Source of the DNA: Enterovibrio nigricans DSM 22720
GTDB taxonomy: Bacteria > Pseudomonadota > Gammaproteobacteria > Enterobacterales > Vibrionaceae
DNA: 64,000 bases
Direction: 5' to 3'
NCBI RefSeq assembly: GCF_900167155.1
Contig: NZ_FUXU01000006.1
Span: 1-64,000 of the forward strand
Part shown: piece by piece, positions 1 through 7,859 of the stretch
Layout: each line of letters begins with the position of its first letter
Numbering within the stretch: the stretch's first letter is position 1
Made by a program: the position numbers and the translations under genes
The notes under the pieces: model-generated
Databases searched by the model: none
What the model was told of the DNA's origin: nothing
What the model saw: only the letters and a program-made list of their open reading frames with translations

Positions 1-79
1 GCCTGAAACTCAGTATATTGCTTAAGAACCGAACAACTTTAGGCTGCCATGTCTTCCAACCGAATTAAGCAACAAAGCC
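1..79 (+). mobile_element. Probable right end of an IS5/IS903-group insertion sequence
   Basis: Bases 62-79, read on the minus strand, give GGCTTTGTTGCTTAATTC, which closely resembles the 18-bp terminal inverted repeat of IS903-group elements as I remember it. The plus strand to its left has an open frame from the window edge that stops at 66-68 and ends in a short tail (TTLGCHVFQPN) loosely like the C-terminus of such transposases. The body of the element lies outside the window, so neither the transposase nor the left repeat can be seen. The family assignment is an inference from memory. Confidence 0.45.
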
Positions 80-802
80 ATTTCACAATGTACTCTTACT
101 GTCTTTTTAATTAAACTAAAGTGCACTATAAAAAGAGTCAAAGTATGTTGGCCTTTTAATGTTTATGAAATGTAAGAAATGAGTAAAAATGGGGAACTAG
201 TGGTCAGGCAGTCGGAAACCTGACACTTTTTGGGCGATTAAGGCGAGGTAGTACACCATTCACTGCCGATTCTGAGCCTACTATGTTGTTGCGATTTAAT
301 CAGTACACGTATTTTCACCACATAGAAATTATCAACGTACACAACGCGATACACAGTGATAGTGTGGTGTAGCATCATCACCAATAAGAAAGGCGGGGGA
401 TTTCGTATTGTTTCTGGCTATCAATAGGATTCAACATGCCGTAAACAGAACGTCATTTCACATTCAGTGAAGCAGTATGAGACCACTTCGATAAGACCAT
501 GAAACGCACCAATTTATGATTTCCAAAAAAGCGTCCGCCCCTATTTTCTCAGCTCCATATGGTGACCAAACATAGAATGACAGAGACCCTGTATGGCTGC
601 CACATAAATTATAGATTTCCTTTCTTATTGAGAAGCCATATAATGTAAATCTCCAAATATGGATCTTTATTTTTAACAAGGAAAAGAAATTTAATTTAAA
701 TATTTCATTCAGGATAATAATATCTATCTTCTTGATCTTTTATAGCTCTTTTTCATTATCTAGCGTCATTGGTTCAACCCATATGTTTTCAGAGCGGCAT
801 GA
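80..802. other. AT-rich region without a convincing gene
   Basis: About 720 bases between the probable IS end and the first plausible coding frame. A 71-codon minus-strand frame (464-679) exists, but it has no ribosome-binding site, unusual composition and no family resemblance I can name. I see no tRNA, hairpin terminator or repeat array here. It looks like accessory or decayed DNA. Confidence 0.5.
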
Positions 803-1201
803 AAAAGAAACTCTTTTCCATGCCAAATCAATAATTCTTCAAAAAACGCGAGCAAGGTAGAAGATGAATATGCTTTGTATCTACTCGAAAGAATAAAAAC
901 AAGTAATTTAAGAGGTGACGTTTCCACTTTCAAGGCTCTCACACTGATCAAGATTGGGGAAAAAGATGCAGATGAAAAAATATTAAAATTATTAAACGAG
1001 GGAATGGAACACAAAAACCCACTATCCTTCGCGATGCTGTATAACATTTACAATGAAGGATTAATGAGCATTGAAAAGTCATCTAAAAAAGCAAATAAAA
1101 TAAGGGACGCGTATATTTTCGATTACAATTTAGGAATATTTCCAGCTGGTTTCGAAAAAGTAATAATTTTAATAGATAAGATATTTCACAACTGGGAATA
1201 A
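803..1201 (+). pseudogene. Hypothetical Sel1-like fragment without a proper start
   Basis: The frame is open from 803 (just after a TGA at 800-802) to the TAA at 1199-1201, about 132 codons. The protein is rich in Lys/Glu, and the stretch GMEHKNPLSFAMLYNIYNEG has the Ala/Leu/Tyr/Gly spacing of a Sel1 (TPR-like) repeat. No ATG occurs in the upstream part; the only usable start is TTG at 875, which would cut off the first helix and has no Shine-Dalgarno sequence. A short ATG frame at 798 (MKKKLFSMPNQ) ends after 11 codons. I read it as a 5'-truncated or decayed gene in the accessory region. Function unknown. Confidence 0.4.
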
Positions 1202-1546
1202 ACAATCGATACTAGCCTTAACTTATTTTAGAAATTGACATGAATTGAATTATTTTTATCTCATGTTTAATATTTCAGTCATTCACTTTCAAAGGTCCAG
1301 GCAATCCAGAATCAATATAGTTGCAAGGTTTTAGTATGCAATAACATACACCTTTATCGATGCAGTACATTCCTCAACATTGGCAGCATTCAGCCATATA
1401 TGGCAGTTCAATGGACTCTTTCTCCCTTTAGATCTTTTTCAAAAAACCGAAAACTCACAGGAACATCTAATAGGAGTAAAACAATGGTCGAAAAGGAAAT
1501 TAGCAGTCAGTCAGAATAATGTACTAAGCAAACGAGGTTTCTAAAC
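1202..1546. other. Intergenic region, nothing recognised
   Basis: About 345 AT-rich bases with no long frame on either strand and no clear terminator. It holds the promoter region of the following small gene, whose ribosome-binding site (GAGG) is at about 1532. Confidence 0.5.
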
Positions 1547-1957
1547 ATGAATGGCTTAAGTAGATTAAACTACACAGTCTTAGCTGCTATTTTATTAGTA
1601 GCATTTACTTTCTGGTATGCTTTCTTGCCATATAGCAAAATGCCGTTGACCAAGATAAAAATATCCGAACCAGAGCCTTATTGCACCTCTAAGATTAAAA
1701 ATGGACGTTGGACATCCACTTTTTTCTTAGTAAGTGACGAAGGTGTTTATTACACTATTAGTCATTTGGATAATGGATTTTGCGAGAAAATAAAATCTAT
1801 TACATACGAAAACCAAGTGGCTTCTATAGAATTTTCGAGCAACCAAAAAGGAGAAAGAAAAGTTATAAGTAAACTTTCTGTCAAATGCAACGTATTATAT
1901 GAATATAAAAATTCATTGGACAATCTTTGTGATTACTTACCCTTGAGAAACTGTTAA
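1547..1957 (+). CDS. Hypothetical single-pass membrane protein, 136 aa
   Basis: The ATG is preceded by ACGAGG about nine bases upstream, so the start is credible. Residues 10-28 (YTVLAAILLVAFTFWYAFL) form one transmembrane segment, followed by about 105 residues that would lie outside the cytoplasm if the N-terminus is inside. That domain contains six cysteines (in PEPYCTSK, NGFCEK, SVKCNV, DNLCDY and the C-terminal RNC), suggesting possible disulphides in the periplasm. I do not recognise the family. It stands alone in the AT-rich accessory region, followed by a stem-loop with CCGTCTGG/CCAGACGG arms at about 1970-1992 that lacks a strong T-run. Confidence 0.55.
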   Translation: MNGLSRLNYTVLAAILLVAFTFWYAFLPYSKMPLTKIKISEPEPYCTSKIKNGRWTSTFFLVSDEGVYYTISHLDNGFCEKIKSITYENQVASIEFSSNQKGERKVISKLSVKCNVLYEYKNSLDNLCDYLPLRNC

Positions 1958-2008
1958 ATTTTCAGTTATCCGTCTGGTTGCAGCCAGACGGACAATGGAT
2001 GCAGTACG

Positions 2009-2045
2009 CAAAAAAAAGGGCCTGAAAGCATAAGCCTTCAGGCCG
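2009..2045 (-). terminator. Intrinsic terminator at the end of the katB-ankB-sodC region
   Basis: On the minus strand the arms GGCCTGAAGGCTT and AGCATTTCAGGCC-like halves pair (the outer eight pairs, GGCCTGAA/TTTCAGGCC, are clean) and run into eight Ts. It closes the minus-strand transcription unit containing the Sel1 remnant and sodC. Confidence 0.75.
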
Positions 2046-2066
2046 TAATATGGCGTATAAATCATT

Positions 2067-2345
2067 TTAATTTATATACTGACAATCTTGGAACGAAGAG
2101 TCTTTGCATTCAAGCACCAATGCCTTAGCTTCCTCAATTTCACTGTCACTTAGTAGTTTTTCCATCTGCGCAATCATTTCCTTGCTTTCTGGTTCTTCAG
2201 ACGATAAATACGCCCACATATAGGCTAATTTATTATCTTTTTTGACCCCGAAGCCGTCTTCATAAATATTTGCAAGATGGCGCATCGCGGTTGAATAACC
2301 TTGCATGGCAGAAAGCTGAGTACTCCAAGGCAGTTGAAGTACTTT
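2067..2345 (-). pseudogene. Sel1-repeat protein remnant (C-terminal part)
   Basis: An 79-codon ATG frame starts at 2306, but homology-like sequence continues upstream of that ATG to about 2345, where the frame closes with TAA at 2346-2348. The residues LSAMQGYSTAMRHLANIYED, followed by GFGVKKDNKLAYMWAYLSS, are a clear Sel1 repeat. The end of the preceding helix is also present (LPWSTQLSA). Sel1 proteins normally have several repeats and, in the envelope, a signal peptide; both are missing here. The remnant abuts the restored stop of sodC (2367), so its 5' part was probably lost by deletion next to sodC. A short residual protein could still be made from 2306. Confidence 0.55.
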
Positions 2346-2366
2346 TTACACCGATTAATATAGAGC

Positions 2367-2876
2367 TTACTTAATCACGCCACACGATTCGAGCACCACC
2401 ACCTCCAAGTTTCTCCGGATGATCAGAATGGTTGTCCCCCCCCATATGAATCATCAAAGCACGTCCTTTCACATCATCGAATTTGACTCGTGGCGCCAAT
2501 ACTGGCTGTGTGGCTCTGCCCAGTGAATTAACATAAAGTGTAGGCAAATCACCAAGATGATTATCGTCAGTCCACGGGAAGCCATGTTTACCCGTTTTCG
2601 CTGGGTCATAATGCCCACCCGCAGCCCCTCCTAGTATGGTATTTCCACCTTTGGTAATACTGTCGCATGAGCCATTTTTGTGCAAATGGAAGCCATGCAT
2701 ACCAGTAGGTAACCCTGTAGTGTTGGCGTAAAAACGGTGCCGTAATCACTAGAATGAATCATCACCGTTCCGGCTGACTGCCCTGAGCTAAGATCAATCA
2801 TTTCCACACTCACTGCTTCTGCAAAAACAGATGAAGAAAAAAGAGCGAGTGCAGTAATACATAGTTTTTTGTTCAT
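2367..2876 (-). pseudogene. sodC: Periplasmic Cu/Zn superoxide dismutase, frameshifted twice
   Basis: SodC dismutates superoxide in the periplasm. The start at 2876 (MNKKLCITALALFSSSVFAE, a Sec signal peptide) has a good GGAAG site. The first frame runs to TLQG and then leaves homology; the continuation [17 protein letters not shown] lies in another frame, so one base is missing around 2712 (a GGG run on the minus strand). The metal-site motifs HGFHLH, GGHYDP and DNHLGDLP follow. Near the end the frame reads ARIVWRD-stop, whereas the family ending ARIACGVIK is recovered (CGVIK then TAA at 2367-2369) if two bases were lost at about 2384. The net change is -3, so two independent lesions are more likely than one sequencing slip. 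It sits downstream of katB and ankB. Confidence 0.8.
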
Positions 2877-2910
2877 ATTGTGACTTCCTTTCGTTGTTAG
2901 AACACTACAC

Positions 2911-3375
2911 CTAGTAAGCAAGCGATTTCAGCACATTAGATTGTCCATAGATTTCAGCAAATTCTTTCAGATTAAGTCCGCCTTTATTACGCAGCTCAGG
3001 GGAACAACCTGCTTGATATAGGTCTTTCGCAATACCAATTTCACGTTTGATAAGTGCCCCCATTAAAGCAGTATTACCTCGCTTATCTTGCAAACAAGCA
3101 TTCGCACCGGAGTCGAGAAGTAAACGGACAGCTTCTCTATTTCCTTGATAGGCAGCTACCATTAGAGCGGTGTAACTTTGGTTGTTGCGTTGGTCTATAG
3201 GGAAGCCTTGAGAAACGAATGTATCAAGCACTTCAGTATTTCCCATCCGTGCGGCATCAAAAAACAGTCCAACCAAAGATTGATATTCCTCTTCCAGTCG
3301 ATCATCAGCAGCCAATACGCCGTGCGAAAAGATCAAAGAGAAAATGATGGAACAGAGCAAAAACACAGTTTTCAT
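2911..3375 (-). CDS. ankB: Exported ankyrin-repeat protein linked to catalase (AnkB-like)
   Basis: This 154-residue protein has a Sec signal peptide (MKTVFLLCSIIFSLIFSHGVLA, cleavage after LAA) and about three ankyrin repeats: residues 36-66 (FDAARMGNTEVLDTFVSQG), 68-99 (YTALMVAAYQGNREAVRLLL) and 100-133 (NTALMGALIKREIGIAKDLY). The start has a strong GAGGGTGAG site. It lies about 100 bases after katB on the same strand. In Pseudomonas aeruginosa an ankyrin protein (AnkB) is needed for full activity of the exported catalase KatB, so the same periplasmic partnership is the natural inference. The intact frame contrasts with the damaged sodC just downstream. Confidence 0.8.
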   Translation of the reverse strand: MKTVFLLCSIIFSLIFSHGVLAADDRLEEEYQSLVGLFFDAARMGNTEVLDTFVSQGFPIDQRNNQSYTALMVAAYQGNREAVRLLLDSGANACLQDKRGNTALMGALIKREIGIAKDLYQAGCSPELRNKGGLNLKEFAEIYGQSNVLKSLAY

Positions 3376-3474
3376 TCGCTCACCCTCACTTACATATTGG
3401 AGAATGACCCACGGGAGCGCTGATTTCCGGGCAGAAAAGAGCAGATAAATCTCCCGCAGGTCAAAACTTGAGAT

Positions 3475-4989
3475 TTACATCTTCGCTTTGTTTTTGGCTT
3501 GCGTAAGATTGGTATCTGTAGCCTCAGCTAGGCGTGAACCGTACTCCTTATCTGCACGATAGAAATAGCTCACCATGGTTTCCTTAACGCCTTTGTCCAT
3601 CACCTTATTAAGGTCACCTGCTAAGTTAGCAATCAAATCGCTTTGGTCTTGCTCGTTCATGCTGCGGTACAACACACCCGCTTGGTAGAAGTTGCGAGGA
3701 TTGCTGATTGCTTTTTGTTGAACTGTGCCCACAAGCTTGGTTTCAACCGCTTTAAATTGCGTATCTTCTGCCAGCGCCAGTTTACGGCTTGGTTCGTAGT
3801 TCACGTCGCCATTGGCTTGTTTCGCGTTGTTGCTCAGTCCATCTTGGTTATGGTTGTTCACTGATGCTAAAGGGCGGTTTACTGGCAGTTGGAACAAGTT
3901 CACACCCAAGCGGTACAGCTGCGTATCTGCATATGCGAACAAACGACCTTGTAGCAATCGATCTTCCGATGGCTCGATACCAGGAATCAAATTCGAAGGC
4001 GCAAATGCCGACTGTTCAGTGTCTAAAAAGAAATTTTCAGGTAGGTGGTTCAACGTCATAGTACCGATTTTTTGATCCGGTACATTCAGCCATACTTTGG
4101 TTGCATCCAGCCCATTGTAATCCAGTTTGCTCAAGGCTTCTGGCGTTAGCACCTTCACGTAAAGGTCCCACTTAGGGTAGTTACCACGCCCAATTTCTTT
4201 GTAGAGATCGTTGGTTAGATGGTTGAAATCCTTGCCCTGCATCGCCGTTACTTCATCGGGGCGAAAGCTTTTAATACCTTGAAGGCTCTTCCACTGGAAC
4301 TTCACATAGTTCACATCACCTTGCTTATTGACCCACTTATAAGCATGAACGCCAAATCCATCCATCGTGCGATAGCTCGCTGGCGTGCCTAGGTTACTGT
4401 AAACCCAAGTGAGCATGTTGGTTGCACTAGGCTCATGACTGAAGAAATCAAAGAATCTATTTGGATCTTGAACGTTGGTTACTGGAGACGGTTTCAGAGA
4501 ATGCACCATATCCGGAAACTTAATCGAATCACGGATGAAGAACACCGGTAGGTTATTCCCTACAAGATCCCAGTTACCCTGTTCAGTATAAAATTTAGTG
4601 GCGAAACCACGAGGATCGCGAAGTGTTTCTGGTGATCCTTTTGAGTGAATAACGGTTGAGAATCGAACGAAAACAGGTGTTACCTTTCCTTTATTAGTAA
4701 AAGGAGCTGAAACCGTTAAGTCACTAAAATCACCAGATGCAACAAATTCACCAGAAGCACCAGTACCACGAGCATGCACAACACGCTCAGGAATACGCTC
4801 TCTAGCAAAACGTTGCAATTTTTGGATAAGGTGAACGTCTTGCAGCAACACACTGCCGTTTTCACCCGCTGTGATTGAATTCTGGTTGTCACCGACAGGT
4901 GAACCATTGTCACTTGTCAGGGGTTGCGCCTGTAGAGATATGCTGGCTAAGCCAACTGTAATTAATAAAAAGCTTTTTGACATCCGCAT
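3475..4989 (-). CDS. katB: Exported monofunctional haem catalase
   Basis: It converts hydrogen peroxide to water and oxygen. The 504-aa length fits small-subunit clade catalases with a leader. The distal-side motif RVVHARGTGASGEF carries the catalytic His, the FIRDSIKFPD segment follows, and the proximal haem-ligand motif is RLFAYADTQLYRLG. I chose the ATG at 4989 because AATGGAGAGC lies about eight bases before it; the longer frame from 5016 lacks a site. The N-terminus MRMSKSFLLITVGLASISLQ is a Sec signal peptide, so the enzyme should be periplasmic. It is first in the katB-ankB-sodC unit and is preceded by an OxyR-like operator. Confidence 0.93.
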   Translation of the reverse strand: MRMSKSFLLITVGLASISLQAQPLTSDNGSPVGDNQNSITAGENGSVLLQDVHLIQKLQRFARERIPERVVHARGTGASGEFVASGDFSDLTVSAPFTNKGKVTPVFVRFSTVIHSKGSPETLRDPRGFATKFYTEQGNWDLVGNNLPVFFIRDSIKFPDMVHSLKPSPVTNVQDPNRFFDFFSHEPSATNMLTWVYSNLGTPASYRTMDGFGVHAYKWVNKQGDVNYVKFQWKSLQGIKSFRPDEVTAMQGKDFNHLTNDLYKEIGRGNYPKWDLYVKVLTPEALSKLDYNGLDATKVWLNVPDQKIGTMTLNHLPENFFLDTEQSAFAPSNLIPGIEPSEDRLLQGRLFAYADTQLYRLGVNLFQLPVNRPLASVNNHNQDGLSNNAKQANGDVNYEPSRKLALAEDTQFKAVETKLVGTVQQKAISNPRNFYQAGVLYRSMNEQDQSDLIANLAGDLNKVMDKGVKETMVSYFYRADKEYGSRLAEATDTNLTQAKNKAKM

Positions 4990-5069
4990 GGTTGCTCTCC
5001 ATTGCATGCTACCCATTTGACTTATCGAGTGGTCTATGGATATTCAAAAGCTCTTTTCTGCCCATGAAG

Positions 5070-5098
5070 AATATACCCTTAACGATACATTTTACTTA
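5070..5098 (-). promoter_or_regulatory. Putative activator-dependent katB promoter
   Basis: On the minus strand TATATT (complement of 5070-5075) is a good -10 element; the corresponding -35 position (about 5093-5098, TAAGTA) is poor. A poor -35 next to an OxyR site is typical of OxyR-activated genes. The position is an inference. Confidence 0.45.
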
Positions 5099-5135
5099 AT
5101 GGAATATATCTATGGATTCAATAGGTAGAAACGAT
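5099..5135. promoter_or_regulatory. OxyR-type operator upstream of katB
   Basis: Four tetranucleotides spaced by exactly seven bases each: ATGG (5099-5102), CTAT (5110-5113), ATAG (5121-5124) and CGAT (5132-5135). The OxyR consensus is ATAG-N7-CTAT-N7-ATAG-N7-CTAT, so 14 of 16 defined bases match with perfect phasing. It ends just upstream of the poor -35 of the katB promoter, the usual position for OxyR activation by peroxide. Confidence 0.7.
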
Positions 5136-5193
5136 GACAAAATTTAACAGGGTAAATAGATGCAAGTATATTTCCCTTCCCCTCCAGAAAAAC

Positions 5194-5611
5194 TTACTTT
5201 CGCTCCGTGAGGGTCAAATATTGGAAGACGGAATTTTCATCCAGCAGGGAAAAACGGGGGAAGAAGCAAATCAAGCTATGGAGTGCCGAGCTTAAGGACG
5301 CTGTAAAGGAATGTGATAATGCCTATGGAGTAAACAGCCTGTATGTCATTCATCAGACAACGGGCTCTTCTTTTTCACGCGATGGGTTTAACTCTCGTTG
5401 GAAAAAGGCGCGGGAACGGGCAAGAAAAGAAACGGGCCTCCCCCTCGATTTCACCTTTCATGATTTGAAGGCAAAAGGGATATCCGATTACAACGGAAGT
5501 ACGAGGGAGAAACAGATTTTTTCCGGTCACAAGACCGAAAGACAGGTGGCAACTTACGACAAAAAAGTGGAACAAGTACCCTTACTCAATCGCCAGAACA
5601 TTACCAATTGA
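5194..5611 (+). pseudogene. Truncated, frameshifted tyrosine recombinase (phage/island integrase)
   Basis: Only the C-terminal catalytic half remains. The segment LLSLREGQILEDGIFIQQGK, then TG, is in one frame and KKQIKLWSAELKDAV onward is in the next; a run of five Gs at 5256-5260 has one base too many for ACG-GGG-AAG, so a +1 shift separates them. Later motifs are FTFHDLKAKGISD (box II His, with Lys where many integrases have Arg), FSGHKTERQVATYDKK (box with His and the nucleophile Tyr). The N-terminal DNA-binding domains and first catalytic Arg are absent. It points towards the tRNA-Leu gene, as expected for a former tRNA-targeting element. Confidence 0.75.
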
Positions 5612-5633
5612 TATTACCAAATATTACCCAAAT

Positions 5634-5668
5634 AAAAACGGCTCACAAGCAGATGCTTGTAAGCCGTT
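5634..5668 (-). terminator. Intrinsic terminator of the tRNA operon
   Basis: On the minus strand AACGGCTTACAAGCA pairs with TGCTTGTGAGCCGTT (one mismatch) around a two-base loop, followed by TTTTTATTT. It lies directly after the tRNA-Leu gene. Confidence 0.85.
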
Positions 5669-5676
5669 GTTATAGA

Positions 5677-5763
5677 TGGTGCCCCGGGCCGGACTTGAAC
5701 CGGCACAACGCGAACGTCGAGGGATTTTAAATCCCTTGTGTCTACCAATTTCACCACCAGGGC
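5677..5763 (-). tRNA. tRNA-Leu (anticodon TAA)
   Basis: It is 87 bases long including an encoded CCA. The acceptor stem GCCCTGG pairs with CCGGGGC; the anticodon loop is TTTAAAA giving TAA; a long variable arm and the T-loop GGTTCAAGTCC are present. It is the last tRNA of the operon and the one nearest the integrase remnant. Confidence 0.95.
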
Positions 5764-5846
5764 ACGCAATTCTTTATTGCGATGATTGACACCATCGTCG
5801 CATGTATTTCTACATACTTACCTTCATAGATATAAAGGTCAAAATT

Positions 5847-5922
5847 TGGAGCGACACACGAGGTTCGAACTCGTGACCTCAACCTTGGCAAGGTTGCGCT
5901 CTACCAGCTGAGCTAGTGTCGC
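5847..5922 (-). tRNA. tRNA-Gly (anticodon GCC), copy 2
   Basis: 76 bases with encoded CCA. The anticodon stem-loop is CAACC-TTGCCAA-GGTTG, giving GCC. T-arm GAGTTCGAACCTC is present. Identical to the other tRNA-Gly copy at 6074-6149. Confidence 0.96.
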
Positions 5923-5954
5923 ATATTACCCGGCATAAGCCGAATAATTAAATG

Positions 5955-6031
<77 letters not shown>

Positions 6032-6073
6032 TCCGTGTTTCAATGTTCAAAGCACACTGAGAGCTTATATGTT

Positions 6074-6149
6074 TGGAGCGACACACGAGGTTCGAACTCG
6101 TGACCTCAACCTTGGCAAGGTTGCGCTCTACCAGCTGAGCTAGTGTCGC
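6074..6149 (-). tRNA. tRNA-Gly (anticodon GCC), copy 1
   Basis: 76 bases with encoded CCA, identical in sequence to the copy at 5847-5922. The two copies flank the tRNA-fMet gene, consistent with an internal tandem duplication in the operon. Confidence 0.96.
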
Positions 6150-6152
6150 AAA

Positions 6153-6226
6153 TGGAGGCGCGTCCCGGAGTCGAACCGAGGTCCACGGATTTGCAATCCG
6201 CTGCATAGCCACTCTGCCAACGCGCC
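6153..6226 (-). tRNA. tRNA-Cys (anticodon GCA)
   Basis: 74 bases with encoded CCA. The acceptor stem GGCGCGT pairs with ACGCGCC, the anticodon loop is ATTGCAAAT giving GCA, and the T-arm is CGGTTCGACTCCG. It is the first gene of the operon after its promoter. Confidence 0.96.
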
Positions 6227-6274
6227 ATTCCACAACCACCTTCAGAAGTTGCCTTCCTCGTTGGTATGGGTGGC

Positions 6275-6302
6275 ATTTTACATAAGTTTTTCGGGCTGTC
6301 AC
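6275..6302 (-). promoter_or_regulatory. Promoter of the tRNA operon with GC-rich discriminator
   Basis: On the minus strand GTGACA (complement of 6297-6302), 16 bases, then TAAAAT (complement of 6275-6280), followed directly by GCCACCC. A GC-rich discriminator after the -10 is characteristic of stringently controlled stable-RNA promoters. Confidence 0.65.
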
Positions 6303-6451
6303 GTACAAATTTAGGGGTTTTGGTTCGTTTGCTTCTTATTCAACCAAATATGATAAATATCAGCCACATTGATCATATTTTTAGCAATTTTTACTGGAAA
6401 TTTTCAGTTCCGTTTATCTATTTAGTTTTCCCGGTATGCACCAAATAGAAT

Positions 6452-6478
6452 AAAGGCCAGCATATTCGCTGACCTTTT
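6452..6478 (-). terminator. Intrinsic terminator after fabV
   Basis: Arms AAAGGTCAGC and GCTGGCCTTT around GAATAT on the minus strand, followed by a T-rich stretch (TTTATTCT). It lies 17 bases past the fabV stop. Confidence 0.7.
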
Positions 6479-6494
6479 CATTCAACATACTGAT

Positions 6495-7697
6495 TTAGAT
6501 AGCTTGAACGTCGAAATCTATTTCTGTGTTCACGTCCGCATCGTAGTCAACACCTTCAATACCAAAGCCAAACAGCTTCAAGAACTCTTCTTTATACTCA
6601 ACGTAGTCAGTCAGTTCTTTCAGGTTCTCAGAAGTGATTTGAGGCCACAGATCACGGCAATGCTGCTGAATGTCTTCACGCAATTCCCAATCATCCAGAC
6701 GAAGGCGGTTTTTGTCATCTACTTCTGCAGGAGTACCGTCTGCTTTATACAGACGCTGGCTAAGCATACGGTAGATTTGTTCCATACAGCCTTCATGCAG
6801 GCCCTCTTCACGCATCTTCTTAAATACCATCGCAATATAAAGAGGCATAACAGGGATTGCAGACGATGCTTGGGTCACCACACTTTTCAGTACTGCAACA
6901 TTGGCACTACCGCCGGTTGCAGACAGTTTCTCGTCCAGTGCTGACGCTGCGCGGTCCAAGTCCATCTTCGCACGGCCTAGCGCGCCGTCCCAGTAGATTG
7001 GCCACGTCAATTCAGTACCGATGTAGCTGTATGCCACTGTCTTACAGCCATCAGCCAGAACGCCCGCATCAGACAGAGCCTGAATCCACAGTTCCCAGTC
7101 TTCACCACCCATAACCGTGACTGTGTCTTTGATTTCTTCTGCCGTTGCTGGCTCTACGCTGGTTTCGATGATTTCATCTTTGTTGGTATCAACCGCCGTT
7201 GAACGGTAAGTCTCGCCGATTGGCTTCAATGATGAACGAACCACTTCACCTGTTTTTGGCAGTTTACGTACTGGTGACGCCAGAGAGTAAACCACCATGT
7301 CGATTTGACCCAAATCTTCTTTGATCAGCTCAATTGTTTTTTTCTTCGCTTCATCAGAGAAAGCATCGCCGTTTAGGCTTTTGGAATACAGGCCTTCTTC
7401 TTTTGCAAACTTGTCGAATGCTGCAGAGTTGTACCAACCCGCTGTACCCGGCTTTTTCTCTGTGCCAGGTTTTTCGAAAAACACACCGATGGTCGCTGCA
7501 CCGCCGCCAAACGCTGCTGCAATGCGCGAAGATAGACCGTAGCCACTTGATGAACCAACAACCAGTACACGCTTAGGTGCATTTGCGATTGGACCTTGTG
7601 CTTTGGTGTACTCGATTTGCTCTTTTACGTTAGCTTCGCATCCTTTTGGATGTGTCGTCGTACAGATAAATCCGCGAATTTTCGGTTTGATGATCAT
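6495..7697 (-). CDS. fabV: Enoyl-ACP reductase FabV (trans-2-enoyl-CoA reductase family)
   Basis: It catalyses the last, NADH-dependent step of each fatty-acid elongation round in the cytoplasm. The 400-residue length and N-terminus [20 protein letters not shown] are typical. The nucleotide-binding segment is [20 protein letters not shown], and the active-site Tyr-(8)-Lys of this family is seen as [10 protein letters not shown]. The ATG at 7697 has AAGGAAGG upstream; a TTG six bases earlier is less likely. FabV is the single-chain alternative to FabI, found first in Vibrio and known to tolerate triclosan. It stands alone between the tRNA operon and fadE. Confidence 0.96.
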   Translation of the reverse strand: MIIKPKIRGFICTTTHPKGCEANVKEQIEYTKAQGPIANAPKRVLVVGSSSGYGLSSRIAAAFGGGAATIGVFFEKPGTEKKPGTAGWYNSAAFDKFAKEEGLYSKSLNGDAFSDEAKKKTIELIKEDLGQIDMVVYSLASPVRKLPKTGEVVRSSLKPIGETYRSTAVDTNKDEIIETSVEPATAEEIKDTVTVMGGEDWELWIQALSDAGVLADGCKTVAYSYIGTELTWPIYWDGALGRAKMDLDRAASALDEKLSATGGSANVAVLKSVVTQASSAIPVMPLYIAMVFKKMREEGLHEGCMEQIYRMLSQRLYKADGTPAEVDDKNRLRLDDWELREDIQQHCRDLWPQITSENLKELTDYVEYKEEFLKLFGFGIEGVDYDADVNTEIDFDVQAI

Positions 7698-7805
7698 ATT
7701 CAACCTTCCTTACAAAGTTGCGCCTAGGATAAATACTTCATCTTGTTTTCGCACTTTTTTTTGTTGTAAAAGCCCTGATTCAAGCAGTGGTTGGAGGTGT
7801 TGACG

Positions 7806-7835
7806 AAAAAAAACGCCGCGATTGCGGCGTTTTTG
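7806..7835 (-). terminator. Intrinsic terminator of the psrA-fadE unit
   Basis: AACGCCGC and GCGGCGTT arms around a four-base loop with T-runs on both strands. It lies 25 bases after the fadE stop on the minus strand. Confidence 0.85.
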
Positions 7836-7859
7836 AGAGCTAGGTTTATTTGCTGTCGG

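Noticed and set aside
464-679. 71-codon minus-strand frame
   Set aside because: No ribosome-binding site, no family resemblance and odd composition (Trp and Cys rich); left as non-coding.
766-1047. 93-codon minus-strand frame
   Set aside because: It is the reverse shadow of the plus-strand frame at 803-1201, has a Ser/Phe-rich composition typical of antisense frames and no ribosome site.
1970-1992. Dyad CCGTCTGG/CCAGACGG as terminator of the 136-aa gene
   Set aside because: There is no T-run after the hairpin on the plus strand, so it is mentioned only with the gene.
5455-5470. Lys in place of Arg in integrase box II as a sign of inactivation
   Set aside because: As I recall, some prophage integrases of this subgroup naturally have HDxKAKG, so the change alone is not evidence of decay; truncation and the frameshift are.
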